64,000 nucleotides of DNA. Source: Phycisphaerae bacterium. GTDB taxonomy: Bacteria > Planctomycetota > Phycisphaerae > Phycisphaerales > UBA1924. How positions within the stretch are numbered: position 1 is the stretch's first letter; every line of letters begins with the position of its first letter. Where the stretch lies: assembly GCA_022180725.1 (NCBI GenBank), contig BQMO01000010.1, positions 1 through 64,000 on the forward strand, written 5' to 3'. Positions 24,638-33,800 of this stretch are shown here, one piece after another. The notes beneath the pieces are model-generated. The model did not search any database and was not told where the DNA came from. It saw nothing but the letters and a program-made list of their open reading frames with translations. The translations under genes and the position numbers were made by a program.

Positions 24638-25867
24638 ATGCCCTCGGCCTTCTCATGGCTCGACTTCGCCGAATCTGATCGCCAGCGGGCGATGCAGGTG
24701 ATCGATCTGTTCCGGGAGAAGAGCACCGTCGACGAGTTAGGGTTTGCCCCCATCCGGGACGGCTTCGCGGATTACCTGTTCCCCGGCACCTCCACGATCC
24801 AGACCCGGGCCAGGTACTTCCTGTTCGTTCCCTGGCTCGCGTCTGCCTTCAAGCAGGGGCCGCAGTCCGTGGAGGAACTGGCGGCGAAGCTCAGGAGGCG
24901 GGAGGCCCGGCTCATCCAGTCGCTCCTCAACAGGGGGGAAGAGCAAGGCGGGATCATCGGCCGCGAGGCCCAGGGGAAGCTCAAACGCATGCCCAGCAGC
25001 GTCTACTGGCGCGGGCTGTACCAATGGGGCATACGCCTGTTCCCCGGCTCGATCGATCAGTACCTCAAGCGTGTGCTCCGCGGCGAGAACGGGCGGCGGG
25101 TCGCTAGGACAGATGACGGCGAGCCCGTCGGCGCCGTCGCCCGACATTGGCACCCCGGCCTCCCGGCCGCCCCCGACGACCTGTTCGAGCGTGCGTCGCT
25201 CGACCTGACGAAGATCGAGGCGGAGTTCCTGCGGGAGCGCATTTGCGCCTCGTACCCGGAGTCGATGCTGGCCTACGTGGTCAACCGCTCGACCGGGGCG
25301 CTGAACGCGCGCTTCGCCTGGGCGGAAGAAGTCCGCGCGATGCTGCCGTCTGCGCTCAAGGAGGTCGTGGAGCACGCGCGGCTGTTCTCGCTGTGCGCCT
25401 GGGGCGGGCCGCTGACCTATGCGCGCATGATCGCCGTTATGAAGGGGAACGCGGAGCTGGTAGCGGCCATCGACGACTCGCTTGCGAGCTGGCAGGCGGA
25501 GCTCGAGGACGACGCCGAGGTGCTCACCAGGTGGGACCTCGACGCGTTCTGGGCGCACGTCCACACGATGAACCCGCGGCTCTCGCCAGGGACCCGCGAC
25601 TTCGCTGAGCGGTGGATCAAGACGGCTCTGCGTGCCGCTGAGGGACAGCGGGTCTGGAATGACGCGGCAGTCTCGGAGGCGATCAAGAAGCGGGAGCTTC
25701 AGTTGAAAGGCGGCCGGGCGCGGCTCCGGCCAGAGAACCAGCGCGGCCGGGACCGCTGGCAGGGAGACGCCGAGGCGTTCCGCATGGATTACCGCTGGCG
25801 ACCCGCCCAAATCATCGTGAACGACATCGTCCGCGGGCTGCAGAACGATGGGGACGCCCGTGCTTAA
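24638..25867 (+). CDS. DUF6361 protein (helicase/PLD system gene 1)
   Basis: A 409-residue protein recognised as DUF6361 from the opening FSWLDFAESDRQRAMQVIDL, then GFADYLFPGTSTIQTRARYF and LFVPWLASAF. The family is all-alpha, has no known catalytic motif, and is frequently encoded with a PLD nuclease and a large helicase, which is exactly the order here. It probably acts as sensor or scaffold of a three-component system; that is inference from context. The last 20 bases overlap the start of the PLD gene. Confidence 0.85.
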   Translation: MPSAFSWLDFAESDRQRAMQVIDLFREKSTVDELGFAPIRDGFADYLFPGTSTIQTRARYFLFVPWLASAFKQGPQSVEELAAKLRRREARLIQSLLNRGEEQGGIIGREAQGKLKRMPSSVYWRGLYQWGIRLFPGSIDQYLKRVLRGENGRRVARTDDGEPVGAVARHWHPGLPAAPDDLFERASLDLTKIEAEFLRERICASYPESMLAYVVNRSTGALNARFAWAEEVRAMLPSALKEVVEHARLFSLCAWGGPLTYARMIAVMKGNAELVAAIDDSLASWQAELEDDAEVLTRWDLDAFWAHVHTMNPRLSPGTRDFAERWIKTALRAAEGQRVWNDAAVSEAIKKRELQLKGGRARLRPENQRGRDRWQGDAEAFRMDYRWRPAQIIVNDIVRGLQNDGDARA

Positions 25868-27746
25868 CCCCCGCGGCCGCCAGCTGCTCCTGTCCTCCCT
25901 GCGGCCGCCCGACGGCTTCCGCTTCGATTGCGCCGTGGGGACGACGTTCTCGCTCGACCTCGTTGCGCTGCTCACGACGCCGCTGGCCTTCGCGATGTTC
26001 GACTGGCAGGACGACCAGGGCCGGTTGGCGGCCGACCCCTCGGGCGCGACCGCGGACCCGCTCGCGCTGCTCGAGTCTCTGCGTCGGTGCGCCGACCGGG
26101 TCCATATCTACTGCCAGGCGGGGCAGATCAAGGTGCCCCCGGCCAACCAGCGGCTGCTCGGCTATCTAGAGCAGTCGGTCATCGAGGTGGCCGCCCCCGC
26201 CGCTGCGTCGGGCCGGCAGGCCGCGTTCCACCCCAAGGTTTGGGCGGTGAAGTATGTGGACCCCGCCGGCGCGGTCCAGTACCGCATGCTGTGCCTCTCC
26301 CGGAACCTCACGTTCGACCGGTCCTGGGACACGGTGCTGCGGCTCGATGGCGAGCTCGTAGATCGACAGAACGGATTCGGCGAGAACCGCCCGCTCTCAG
26401 ACTTCATCGCCGCGCTGCCCGGCCTCGCCACCCGCCGGGAGTCCCTTTCTTCAACCACCATCGACGACACCGCCCGCGTCGCGGACGAGCTGCGGCGCGT
26501 GAAGTGGGAACTGCCCGAATCCGTCGACGCGGTTCGATTCTGGCCGTTGGGGCTGACACCGCGCCGCTCGCTGCCGTTCGACCGCATCGACCGGCTCTTG
26601 GTGGTCTCCCCCTTCCTGAGCGGGGACCTCCTCGACCAACTCGCGTCGCGCTGCTCCGAGCGATTCCTTGTCGGGAGGGCGGAGGAGCTGCGGGCCATGC
26701 AACCAGCCGTGCTGGCGAAGTGGAAGTGCTACACACTTGACGACGGGGTGGAGGAGCTGGAGGGCACCGAGGACGCGTCTCCCGAAGTCGAGCACCCGCT
26801 ATCCGGGCTGCACGCCAAGGCGTACGTGATTGACGCCGGTTGGGAAGCCCACGTGTGGACAGGCTCCGCCAACGCCACCGCGGCCGCCTTCTCGGCGAAC
26901 GTTGAGTTCCTGGTCGAGCTCGTCGGCAAGAAGTCGAAGCTGGGCATCGACGCTGCGATCGGCCTGAACGCCGATGCGGCAAATCTGCGGACCATGCTCA
27001 CGGAGTTCGATCCGCCGGCGGAAGCGGTCGCGCCCGACCCCGACCTTGAGGAGGCCGAGGCACTCATCGAGGCCGTGCGTTGCATGCTGGTCGCCAGTGG
27101 GCTCCATGCCCGCATCGAGCCCGCGCAGGGTGGCCCGGGCGTCGTGACGCTCGTCGAATCAAGCGTCGCGCTCGATCTCCCCGCGGGCACATCCGTCCGG
27201 TGCCGGCCGGTGGTGCTCCCGGCGGCGGACGCGAAGCCGGTCACCGCGGGCGTGCGTGCGGCGCTGAGCTTCGGGCCGCACGCGCCCGACTCAATCTCCT
27301 CATTTGTGTCCTTCACCGTCGCCGCGCAGGTGGGCGAGATCGAGCGCGCCTCCCAGTTCGTGCTCAACCTGCCTCTCACCGGGGCGCCGCCCGACCGCAA
27401 GGAGCGGTTGCTCCGCGAACTGCTGCGGGATAGCCGCACACTCCTGCGGTTCTTGCTGCTGCTGTTGGCCGACGACCCCGAGCGGCTTTTCGAGGAGCTT
27501 CGCGAACTCGCATCGTCCGAGGAGGGTGAAGCGGGGCGTCAAACTGCGGACCTGCTGCCGCTCCTGGAGCACCTCCTGCGCGCCCTGCACCAGAGCCCGG
27601 AGCGGATCGACCAGGTCCAGCGCCTCATCGAGGACCTTCAGAAGACTCCGGAGGGTGAGTCGATCCTGCCGCCCGGGCTCGAGCAGGTGTGGGGTCCCAT
27701 CGGGCGAGCTCGGTCAGCCGCCCGCGGCAACGGGGGGCGCTCTTGA
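25848..27746 (+). CDS. Phospholipase-D-like nuclease (helicase/PLD system gene 2)
   Basis: A 632-residue protein with two HxK motifs: FHPKVWAVKY followed by MLCLSRNLTFDRSWD in the first 170 residues, and LHAKAYVIDAGWEAHVWTGS followed by ANAT in the middle (about residue 323). Two HKD-type motifs per chain are the classical arrangement for a PLD fold, usually a nuclease in this setting. The last 200 residues are helical. The start ATG 25848 lies inside the DUF6361 gene, and the TGA at 27746 overlaps the TTG start of the helicase. Confidence 0.85.
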   Translation: MGTPVLNPRGRQLLLSSLRPPDGFRFDCAVGTTFSLDLVALLTTPLAFAMFDWQDDQGRLAADPSGATADPLALLESLRRCADRVHIYCQAGQIKVPPANQRLLGYLEQSVIEVAAPAAASGRQAAFHPKVWAVKYVDPAGAVQYRMLCLSRNLTFDRSWDTVLRLDGELVDRQNGFGENRPLSDFIAALPGLATRRESLSSTTIDDTARVADELRRVKWELPESVDAVRFWPLGLTPRRSLPFDRIDRLLVVSPFLSGDLLDQLASRCSERFLVGRAEELRAMQPAVLAKWKCYTLDDGVEELEGTEDASPEVEHPLSGLHAKAYVIDAGWEAHVWTGSANATAAAFSANVEFLVELVGKKSKLGIDAAIGLNADAANLRTMLTEFDPPAEAVAPDPDLEEAEALIEAVRCMLVASGLHARIEPAQGGPGVVTLVESSVALDLPAGTSVRCRPVVLPAADAKPVTAGVRAALSFGPHAPDSISSFVSFTVAAQVGEIERASQFVLNLPLTGAPPDRKERLLRELLRDSRTLLRFLLLLLADDPERLFEELRELASSEEGEAGRQTADLLPLLEHLLRALHQSPERIDQVQRLIEDLQKTPEGESILPPGLEQVWGPIGRARSAARGNGGRS

Positions 27747-30700
27747 CCGCCCCGCAAGCAACGGCGCCCCCGGCCGCCGCGGCGATGCAGGGCCTGAAGG
27801 GCTTTCAGCGTCGCACGGTGGACTACGCCTTCCGCAGGCTCTACCTGGACGCGGACTCCACGCACCGCTTCCTGGTCGCTGACGAGGTAGGGCTAGGCAA
27901 GACGATGGTGGCCCGCGGCGTGATCGCCAAGGCGGTCGAGCACCTGTGGAACTCGGTGGACCGCATCGATGTGGTCTACGTCTGCTCCAACGCGGACATC
28001 GCCCGCCAGAACATCAGCAGGCTGCGGACCGACAAGGACCACTCGTTTGCGCGGGCCACCAGGGCCACGATGCTCCCCATCGAGCTTCAGGACATGGCCG
28101 GCCGCCGGGTCAACTACATCTCGATGACGCCGGGAACGTCGCTCGAGCCCCGCGGCGGCACGGGGATCGCCGCCGAGCGGGCGCTCCTGCTCGCGATGCT
28201 GCGCGATCACTGGGAGATCCCAGACAGGGTCGGCATCCGGGTCTTCCGCGGCGGCGTGAAGAGCTCGAACTTCCGGTGGTGGCTCAAGGAGTGGCTGCCG
28301 CGATACCAGATCGACGCGGGGCTCCACGGGGCATTCCTCAAAGAGCTCGACCGGATGGAGAGGGAAACGCCGAAGGGCGTCAGGTCACTCCGCGCCCGGT
28401 TCAACGGCCTGGCCGAGGGGGCCGGGGACGACGGAGACGGTGTCCTCGCACCGCGGGATGACACGCGGCTGTTCATCGCCGAGATGCGTGCGGTCCTGGG
28501 ACGCACGTGCATCCGCGCGCTTCGGCCGGACCTCGTCATCCTCGACGAGTTCCAGCGCTTCAAACACCTCCTGGACCCGGGCAACGAGGAAGCAGAGCTG
28601 GCCCGCTCCCTTTTCGAGTACGCCGACGCAAGCGAGGGCCGCTCCGAGGCGGCGCGCGTCCTGCTGCTGTCGGCAACGCCGTACAAGATGTACTCGCTCC
28701 AGCACGAGCAGGACAACGGCGACGCGGACCACTACGAGGACTTCGTCGCGACGTACGACTTCCTGGTGCGCCACCGCCGGGAGGACAACGCGGCGCTCCG
28801 GGCGCTGCTCCGCGATTATCGCGGTGCCGTGTACCGTCTCGGCGAGGGCGGCACCGCCGAGTTGCAGGCGGTCAAGCGGTCGCTCCAGGAGCGTCTGCGA
28901 CTGGTGATGGCCCGTACCGAGCGGCTCGCGGTCACCAACGACCGGAGCGGGATGCTCAAGGAGATTGACGGCGCGGTCCGGCTGGACGACGGCGACGTGC
29001 GCCAATACCTGGGCGCCGCCAGGATCGCGACTGAGCTTGGTCACGGCGAGATCGTGGAGTACTGGAAGTCGGCACCGTACCTGCTCAACTTCATGGACGA
29101 TTACGACCTGAAGCGGGACCTCCGCGCCGCGGTCGACCGGGACGATCTTGCTGGGTTGGCGGCGGCGCTCGCTGAGCACCGTTCAGCACTCCTGTCATGG
29201 GAGGACGTGCAGGCCTATCGCCGCATTGATCCGGCCAACGCCCGACTGCGAAGCCTCCTGCGGGACACCGTGGAGACGGGGGCATGGAGGCTGCTGTGGC
29301 TGCGCCCCAGCCTGCTCTATTACCAGCTCGGTGGCGCCTTCGGGGGTCAGGGTGCCCTCGCCACCAAACGATTGGTATTCTCCTCGTGGAAGGTGGTGCC
29401 GAAGGTCATCGCCGCGGTGCTGAGCCACGAAGCAGAGCGCCAGATGATCGCGCTGAGCCATTCAGATGGGCAGGGCGTGACAATCGCGAACTCGACCGAT
29501 GGCCGCAAGCGCATCGCGGCGCTCCTGCGCTTCACACGCGCCGACAACCGGCTGACGGGCATGCCGGTCCTGGGGTTGATCTACCCGTCGTTCTCGCTCG
29601 CCGAGGCGATCGATCCGGCCCACGGATTCGGTCCCGCCACGACGCCGGATGAAGCGGCGGCGGCCGCATCGCGCGCGCTGGCCCAGAGCCTTCGGGCCGT
29701 GATCGACCGCTGGGGCGGACGGGGTGAGGTTGACGAACGCTGGTACTGGGCGGCTCCGATTCTCCTCGATCGCTTGGGCGCGCCGGCCGCCTCGGCCGCG
29801 TTCTGGGATCGACGGAAACTGCCCGCCGAGTGGTCCGGGGACGCGGACGGTGAGGACGCGGACGGGGATGTCGAGACCGACTCGGTGTGGTCCGACCACG
29901 TTCAGCAGGCCCGGTCCGTGCTTGCCGAGCTGGCACAGGGCGGGCGTCTGGGTGCTGCCCCGGACGACCTTGGCGCCGTCCTGGGAAAGGCGGCATTCGG
30001 CAACCCGGCGGTCGTCGCGCTCAGGTCCCTCGCCCGCGTCACGGGCGCGTCGCTTCGAGATGACGCGGTGCGGCTCGCCGCCGGCAGCGTGGCGTGGCGA
30101 TTCCGCAACCTCTTCAACCTGCCGGAGGTCATCTCGCTGGTGCGCGGGCTCGATGGCCGGGAGCCCTACTGGCTGCGCGTCATCGAGTACGGCCTCGACG
30201 GCTGCCTGCAGGCCGTGCTCGACGAGTACGCGCACGTCCTCCGCGACAGCCTGGGCGTTTCACGCGACGACCCTCCCCAGGCAGCCGTCTCGATCGCTGA
30301 GGAGATGGCGCGGGCCGTCGGCCTCCGGGCCGCCGCCGTGGGCGTCGATGACATCCGTGCCAAGCCGCGGGCGGGCCGGGTCACCCTGGCCCCGCAACGC
30401 ATGCGGTCGAGGTTCGCCGCGAGGTTCGGGCAGCAGCAATCGGATGACGGCGCAGACGCCAGTCGCGCAGACCAGGTCCGAGCGGCTTTCAACTCGCCCT
30501 TCTGGCCGTTCGTGCTCGCGAGCACATCGGTCGGCCAGGAAGGGCTCGACTTCCACCATTACTGCCACGCGATCGTCCACTGGAACCTGCCGTCCAACCC
30601 CGTCGATCTGGAGCAGCGCGAGGGCCGCATACACAGGTACAAAGGGCACGCCGTCCGGAAAAACGTTGCTCTTGCGCACGGCAACGTCGAGACCGCTCCC

Positions 30701-31009
30701 ATGACGGACCGCTGGGAGGCTGCGTTCGCGTCCGCCTCCAACGAACGCCCCGACACGGCGAGCGAGCTCGTGCCCTTCTGGGTGTACGCGAGGGAGGGCG
30801 GAGCGGTGATCGAACGGCACGTCCCGACCCTGCCGCTCAGCCGCGACGCCGGTCGGCTGGTGCAGCTCCGAGGTGCCCTTGCGCTGTACCGGATGGTGTT
30901 CGGGCAGCCCCGGCAGGACGAGCTCGTTCGCTTCCTGCAGGAGCGGTTGCCGCCGACGGTCCTCGCGGCGGCGATCGCAGAGCTGCGGATCGATCTGGAG
31001 CCGGCCTGA
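27743..31009 (+). CDS. SF2/SNF2-like helicase (helicase/PLD system gene 3)
   Basis: About 1088 residues. Walker A FLVADEVGLGKTMVA lies near residues 43-57, with the SNF2-like DEVGLGKT form. The Walker B box is DEFQ in LVILDEFQRF, motif III LLSATPYKMYS, and motifs V-VI STSVGQEGLDFHHYC and LEQREGRIHRYKG. The start is taken as TTG 27743, which overlaps the PLD stop by four bases (TTGA); an ATG at 27785 and an in-frame position at 27689 are alternatives. The middle 400 residues are a long helical insertion between the two helicase lobes. It probably remodels or unwinds foreign DNA to feed the PLD nuclease. Confidence 0.88.
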   Translation: MTAPQATAPPAAAAMQGLKGFQRRTVDYAFRRLYLDADSTHRFLVADEVGLGKTMVARGVIAKAVEHLWNSVDRIDVVYVCSNADIARQNISRLRTDKDHSFARATRATMLPIELQDMAGRRVNYISMTPGTSLEPRGGTGIAAERALLLAMLRDHWEIPDRVGIRVFRGGVKSSNFRWWLKEWLPRYQIDAGLHGAFLKELDRMERETPKGVRSLRARFNGLAEGAGDDGDGVLAPRDDTRLFIAEMRAVLGRTCIRALRPDLVILDEFQRFKHLLDPGNEEAELARSLFEYADASEGRSEAARVLLLSATPYKMYSLQHEQDNGDADHYEDFVATYDFLVRHRREDNAALRALLRDYRGAVYRLGEGGTAELQAVKRSLQERLRLVMARTERLAVTNDRSGMLKEIDGAVRLDDGDVRQYLGAARIATELGHGEIVEYWKSAPYLLNFMDDYDLKRDLRAAVDRDDLAGLAAALAEHRSALLSWEDVQAYRRIDPANARLRSLLRDTVETGAWRLLWLRPSLLYYQLGGAFGGQGALATKRLVFSSWKVVPKVIAAVLSHEAERQMIALSHSDGQGVTIANSTDGRKRIAALLRFTRADNRLTGMPVLGLIYPSFSLAEAIDPAHGFGPATTPDEAAAAASRALAQSLRAVIDRWGGRGEVDERWYWAAPILLDRLGAPAASAAFWDRRKLPAEWSGDADGEDADGDVETDSVWSDHVQQARSVLAELAQGGRLGAAPDDLGAVLGKAAFGNPAVVALRSLARVTGASLRDDAVRLAAGSVAWRFRNLFNLPEVISLVRGLDGREPYWLRVIEYGLDGCLQAVLDEYAHVLRDSLGVSRDDPPQAAVSIAEEMARAVGLRAAAVGVDDIRAKPRAGRVTLAPQRMRSRFAARFGQQQSDDGADASRADQVRAAFNSPFWPFVLASTSVGQEGLDFHHYCHAIVHWNLPSNPVDLEQREGRIHRYKGHAVRKNVALAHGNVETAPMTDRWEAAFASASNERPDTASELVPFWVYAREGGAVIERHVPTLPLSRDAGRLVQLRGALALYRMVFGQPRQDELVRFLQERLPPTVLAAAIAELRIDLEPA

Positions 31010-31032
31010 GCACGGGCTGCCGCATTCCAGGC

Positions 31033-31061
31033 TTGACTCGCTCTGCGAGGTAGCGCATACT
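31033..31061 (+). promoter_or_regulatory. Sigma-70-type promoter before the 683-residue gene
   Basis: TTGACT at 31033-31038 and CATACT at 31056-31061 are separated by exactly 17 bases. It lies in the 194-base gap after the helicase gene and about 140 bases before the GTG at 31204, suggesting that the downstream genes form a separate transcription unit. Confidence 0.6.
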
Positions 31062-31203
31062 CGTGCAGTTGTGCAGGGACCGTGGCCTCACCATGGGCCG
31101 ACTTCCAGAACGACTCGCGTGACTCGTTCAGCCCGCACAACCCTGTGGCGCGAAGGTGCCTCAGGCCAGCGGCAGTCATCCCCGTTGAGGGAAGGCGGAA
31201 ATA

Positions 31204-33255
31204 GTGGCACGCCGATTCATCAAACCAGTCGAACCTCAGGACCTGCCTCCGCTCGAACAGGAGGCCATCTCCATCTTCGCCGACGCCGGATGGCGCGAGG
31301 ACGCCAAGTGGCTCGGCCCCCTTGCGCTTTGGGCCTACAAGGACGCTGATGGTGACGTGGTCGAGCCCATTCTGGGCGACTGCGCTCGTCACAACATCGA
31401 GGTCATTGCCCGATCGATGCGCGATGCAGGCGGCCACGATCGTGATCGTGCGCTACTGATCGCCTTTGCGCGCCTCTGTGGCTGCGGGGACAAGTCGGCG
31501 GACCTTTGGCACCTTCAGCCGTCTGTTCACGATCTGCCGCGCCCGCCCAAGGCGCCGCCCGGCCTCGAGGAGTGGAGGAAGATCGCGGCGGAGTTCCGCA
31601 AGGACCGTCCGCATGCGAAGGGAGCAGACTTCGAGGGGGCGCTGGTGCGTACGGGCTGGCCGGGGCAATACGAGGCTGACGGTGAACTTGGCGGGTGGCT
31701 GATGGAGTGGGCTCGCGGCATGATTGGGCGCGGAGAACGCCGCTCGATCTATGAGTCGCCGACCGTCGTGCGGCTCATGCACGTGCTCGTGGACGCCGCC
31801 GGCCTCGATATCACCAAGGTGATCCGCGGCGGGGCGGTGGTCGCCGCAGGCGTTCCTCGCTGGGGCCCCGACCCGCGTGAGACGTTGCAGCTCCGGGTCC
31901 CGAAGGCACCAGATCTCAAGCTAGATTCGATGCGGAATGCCCTCTCGCTCTCGAACTGGGTGATGGGGCTGGGGCCGCGAGCAGTTCGGCTCTTCTTCCC
32001 AGAGTTCCAAGTCTGGAAGAACGACGACTACGCGGGCGCGATGGCACTGGGCGTCCGTGATGCCCTGGAGAAGTGGCTCCTTCTCGCTACCGGCCATCCG
32101 ACCTACTTCCGGGAAGGCGGCCCGCTGCTCGCCGGAGCCACCCGGCCCTACTTCGACCTTCTGCACCAACACTGCTCGCGCGGGACTCCGGAACAAGCGC
32201 CCGCCGCCCGCCGAGCATGGCTGTGGTTTGCTTGGTGCACCTTTGAAGCCGACGCGAACGCGTGGAGCCCGTTACCCGACGACGTCCGCGAGGCGGTTCT
32301 TCGTGCCGCCAATGAGGACATCGCCCGGGCCCGCAAGCTCTTCTCTCGTGCGAAGCCGCGTCCGTTGAAGGGCGACGAACGTGACAAGGTGCTACGGGAG
32401 TTGATGAAGACTGGCGAGACCTTGCCGGAACTCACGCCCGCGGAGATGTGCCAAGGATCGGGCCACCTGCTCCCGACAGATGCTGACGGCCCGATTGAGG
32501 AGAAGCAGCGGGCCCCGTGGGAGGAGTTTGAGTGGGAGAGGGATCACCTGCAGACCTGCCTGATTCTGCTCTATCAGTTCGGTGGGGTGTGGCGAGGCCT
32601 CAAGCCGATGCTCCTCGCATGGCGTTCGTTGCAGGCGCCCGGAGTTGCGCGCGATCTTCGCTACTGGGGCGAGCCGGACCGAGTGCCCCCGCCGTCGCCG
32701 TGGTGCGATCTCTTCGCCTGGCCGATCAACCTGTTTCACGTGTACGTCGGACGGGAGCAAACCAGGGATGCCGATCTGACCGGTCTCCGGGGCGAACTCG
32801 CCTCATTTTGCTTGGAACGGCTGGTCGATCGCTGGGCCCAGTCAGAACGGGAACGGGCCAAGCGTGAGAACCGTCCGCGTACCGACGAGGACATGCTCGA
32901 ACGATCTCCCGCATGGCGCTACTGCTATATCCGCGCGGTGAGCGCGCTGGGCGTGAACCCTGAAGGAAAGGGGCACCGCGTTCTGCGCATCGCATCCGAG
33001 GTTGATCCCGCGCCCGAGGTGCGGGAGGCGGCGAATCACGGCTACCAGCAACTTCGTCGCAGCGTCGGGCTTCCCGACGACGTGTCACCCCGTCGCGCCA
33101 TCATGTCGGCGCTGTGGTGGATTCGGCAAGGGCACCTTCTTGGGCTGGAAATCCAGCCCGATGCCGATGGTGCCCAGCGCACTCGTATCAAGGAACTCGC
33201 ACGAACAAAGGAGACCGAGCGGGCCGACAAACCCGCAACCCGTGACCAAATGTGA
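31204..33255 (+). CDS. Unknown 683-residue protein in the cargo island
   Basis: A long gene starting at GTG 31204, preceded by a GGAAGGCGG purine tract. The protein is rich in Trp, Arg and Leu helices (WREDAKWLGPLALWAYKDAD, then LYQFGGVWRGLKPMLLAWRS) with no catalytic motif or domain that I recognise. The last 35 residues are highly charged. It lies between the PLD/helicase set and the DUF2325/glycosyltransferase pair, with its own promoter-like sequence, so it may be an independent one-gene system. Large uncharacterised all-helical proteins of this kind are common in defence islands. Confidence 0.6.
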   Translation: MARRFIKPVEPQDLPPLEQEAISIFADAGWREDAKWLGPLALWAYKDADGDVVEPILGDCARHNIEVIARSMRDAGGHDRDRALLIAFARLCGCGDKSADLWHLQPSVHDLPRPPKAPPGLEEWRKIAAEFRKDRPHAKGADFEGALVRTGWPGQYEADGELGGWLMEWARGMIGRGERRSIYESPTVVRLMHVLVDAAGLDITKVIRGGAVVAAGVPRWGPDPRETLQLRVPKAPDLKLDSMRNALSLSNWVMGLGPRAVRLFFPEFQVWKNDDYAGAMALGVRDALEKWLLLATGHPTYFREGGPLLAGATRPYFDLLHQHCSRGTPEQAPAARRAWLWFAWCTFEADANAWSPLPDDVREAVLRAANEDIARARKLFSRAKPRPLKGDERDKVLRELMKTGETLPELTPAEMCQGSGHLLPTDADGPIEEKQRAPWEEFEWERDHLQTCLILLYQFGGVWRGLKPMLLAWRSLQAPGVARDLRYWGEPDRVPPPSPWCDLFAWPINLFHVYVGREQTRDADLTGLRGELASFCLERLVDRWAQSERERAKRENRPRTDEDMLERSPAWRYCYIRAVSALGVNPEGKGHRVLRIASEVDPAPEVREAANHGYQQLRRSVGLPDDVSPRRAIMSALWWIRQGHLLGLEIQPDADGAQRTRIKELARTKETERADKPATRDQM

Positions 33256-33380
33256 TCACAACTGACCATGCGACCGTGGCGAGGAACTCCTCGCTCTTGC
33301 CCGTCCCTGGGCGTCGCGCGAACCCGTCAGACCGACCGGCCCTGCCCGGAAGGTCAAACCAATGACTGAGGAGTTTGCAC

Positions 33381-33800
33381 ATGAACGAACGCGAAGAACA
33401 ACAGATTCGTTGCGCGCTGACCGGGCTCAAGATTGTGCTCGTCGGCGGCGACCCACGCCCGAACGCAATCGAGAAGATCCAGTCGAGCCTTGGCCTTGAT
33501 GAGGCGATCCACTGCCCGACACGCAAGACCGACGCGTCGGCATGGCGATTCCTTCCCAAACTCCGCACCACAGGCCTCGCGCTCGTGGTGTGCGCCCGCG
33601 GGCTGACCCGCACGCAGCACGGGGCGGACCTTCACTCCCTTTGCCGAGAACTCGGTCTTCCCCTCCTGAACTGCAACCACATCCCGCACCCCAACGCACT
33701 CGTCGCGGCGATCGCCAAAGCTCGGCTAACTCGTGCCGTACTGGAGCGCTGTGCCCAGCTCAAACCTCGTCTTGTCGAGGTGATCGGGGGTGCTGCATGA
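33381..33800 (+). CDS. DUF2325-like protein
   Basis: A 139-residue protein with a Rossmann-like pattern: LKIVLVGGDPRPNAIEKIQS, then TGLALVVCARGLTRTQHGAD and LGLPLLNCNHIPHPNALVAA. These match the DUF2325 family, small proteins with a VGG-D opening and unknown role. The start ATG 33381 is supported by a GAGGAG site seven bases upstream (33367-33373). The stop overlaps the glycosyltransferase start by four bases (ATGA), so the two are coupled. Confidence 0.65.
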   Translation: MNEREEQQIRCALTGLKIVLVGGDPRPNAIEKIQSSLGLDEAIHCPTRKTDASAWRFLPKLRTTGLALVVCARGLTRTQHGADLHSLCRELGLPLLNCNHIPHPNALVAAIAKARLTRAVLERCAQLKPRLVEVIGGAA

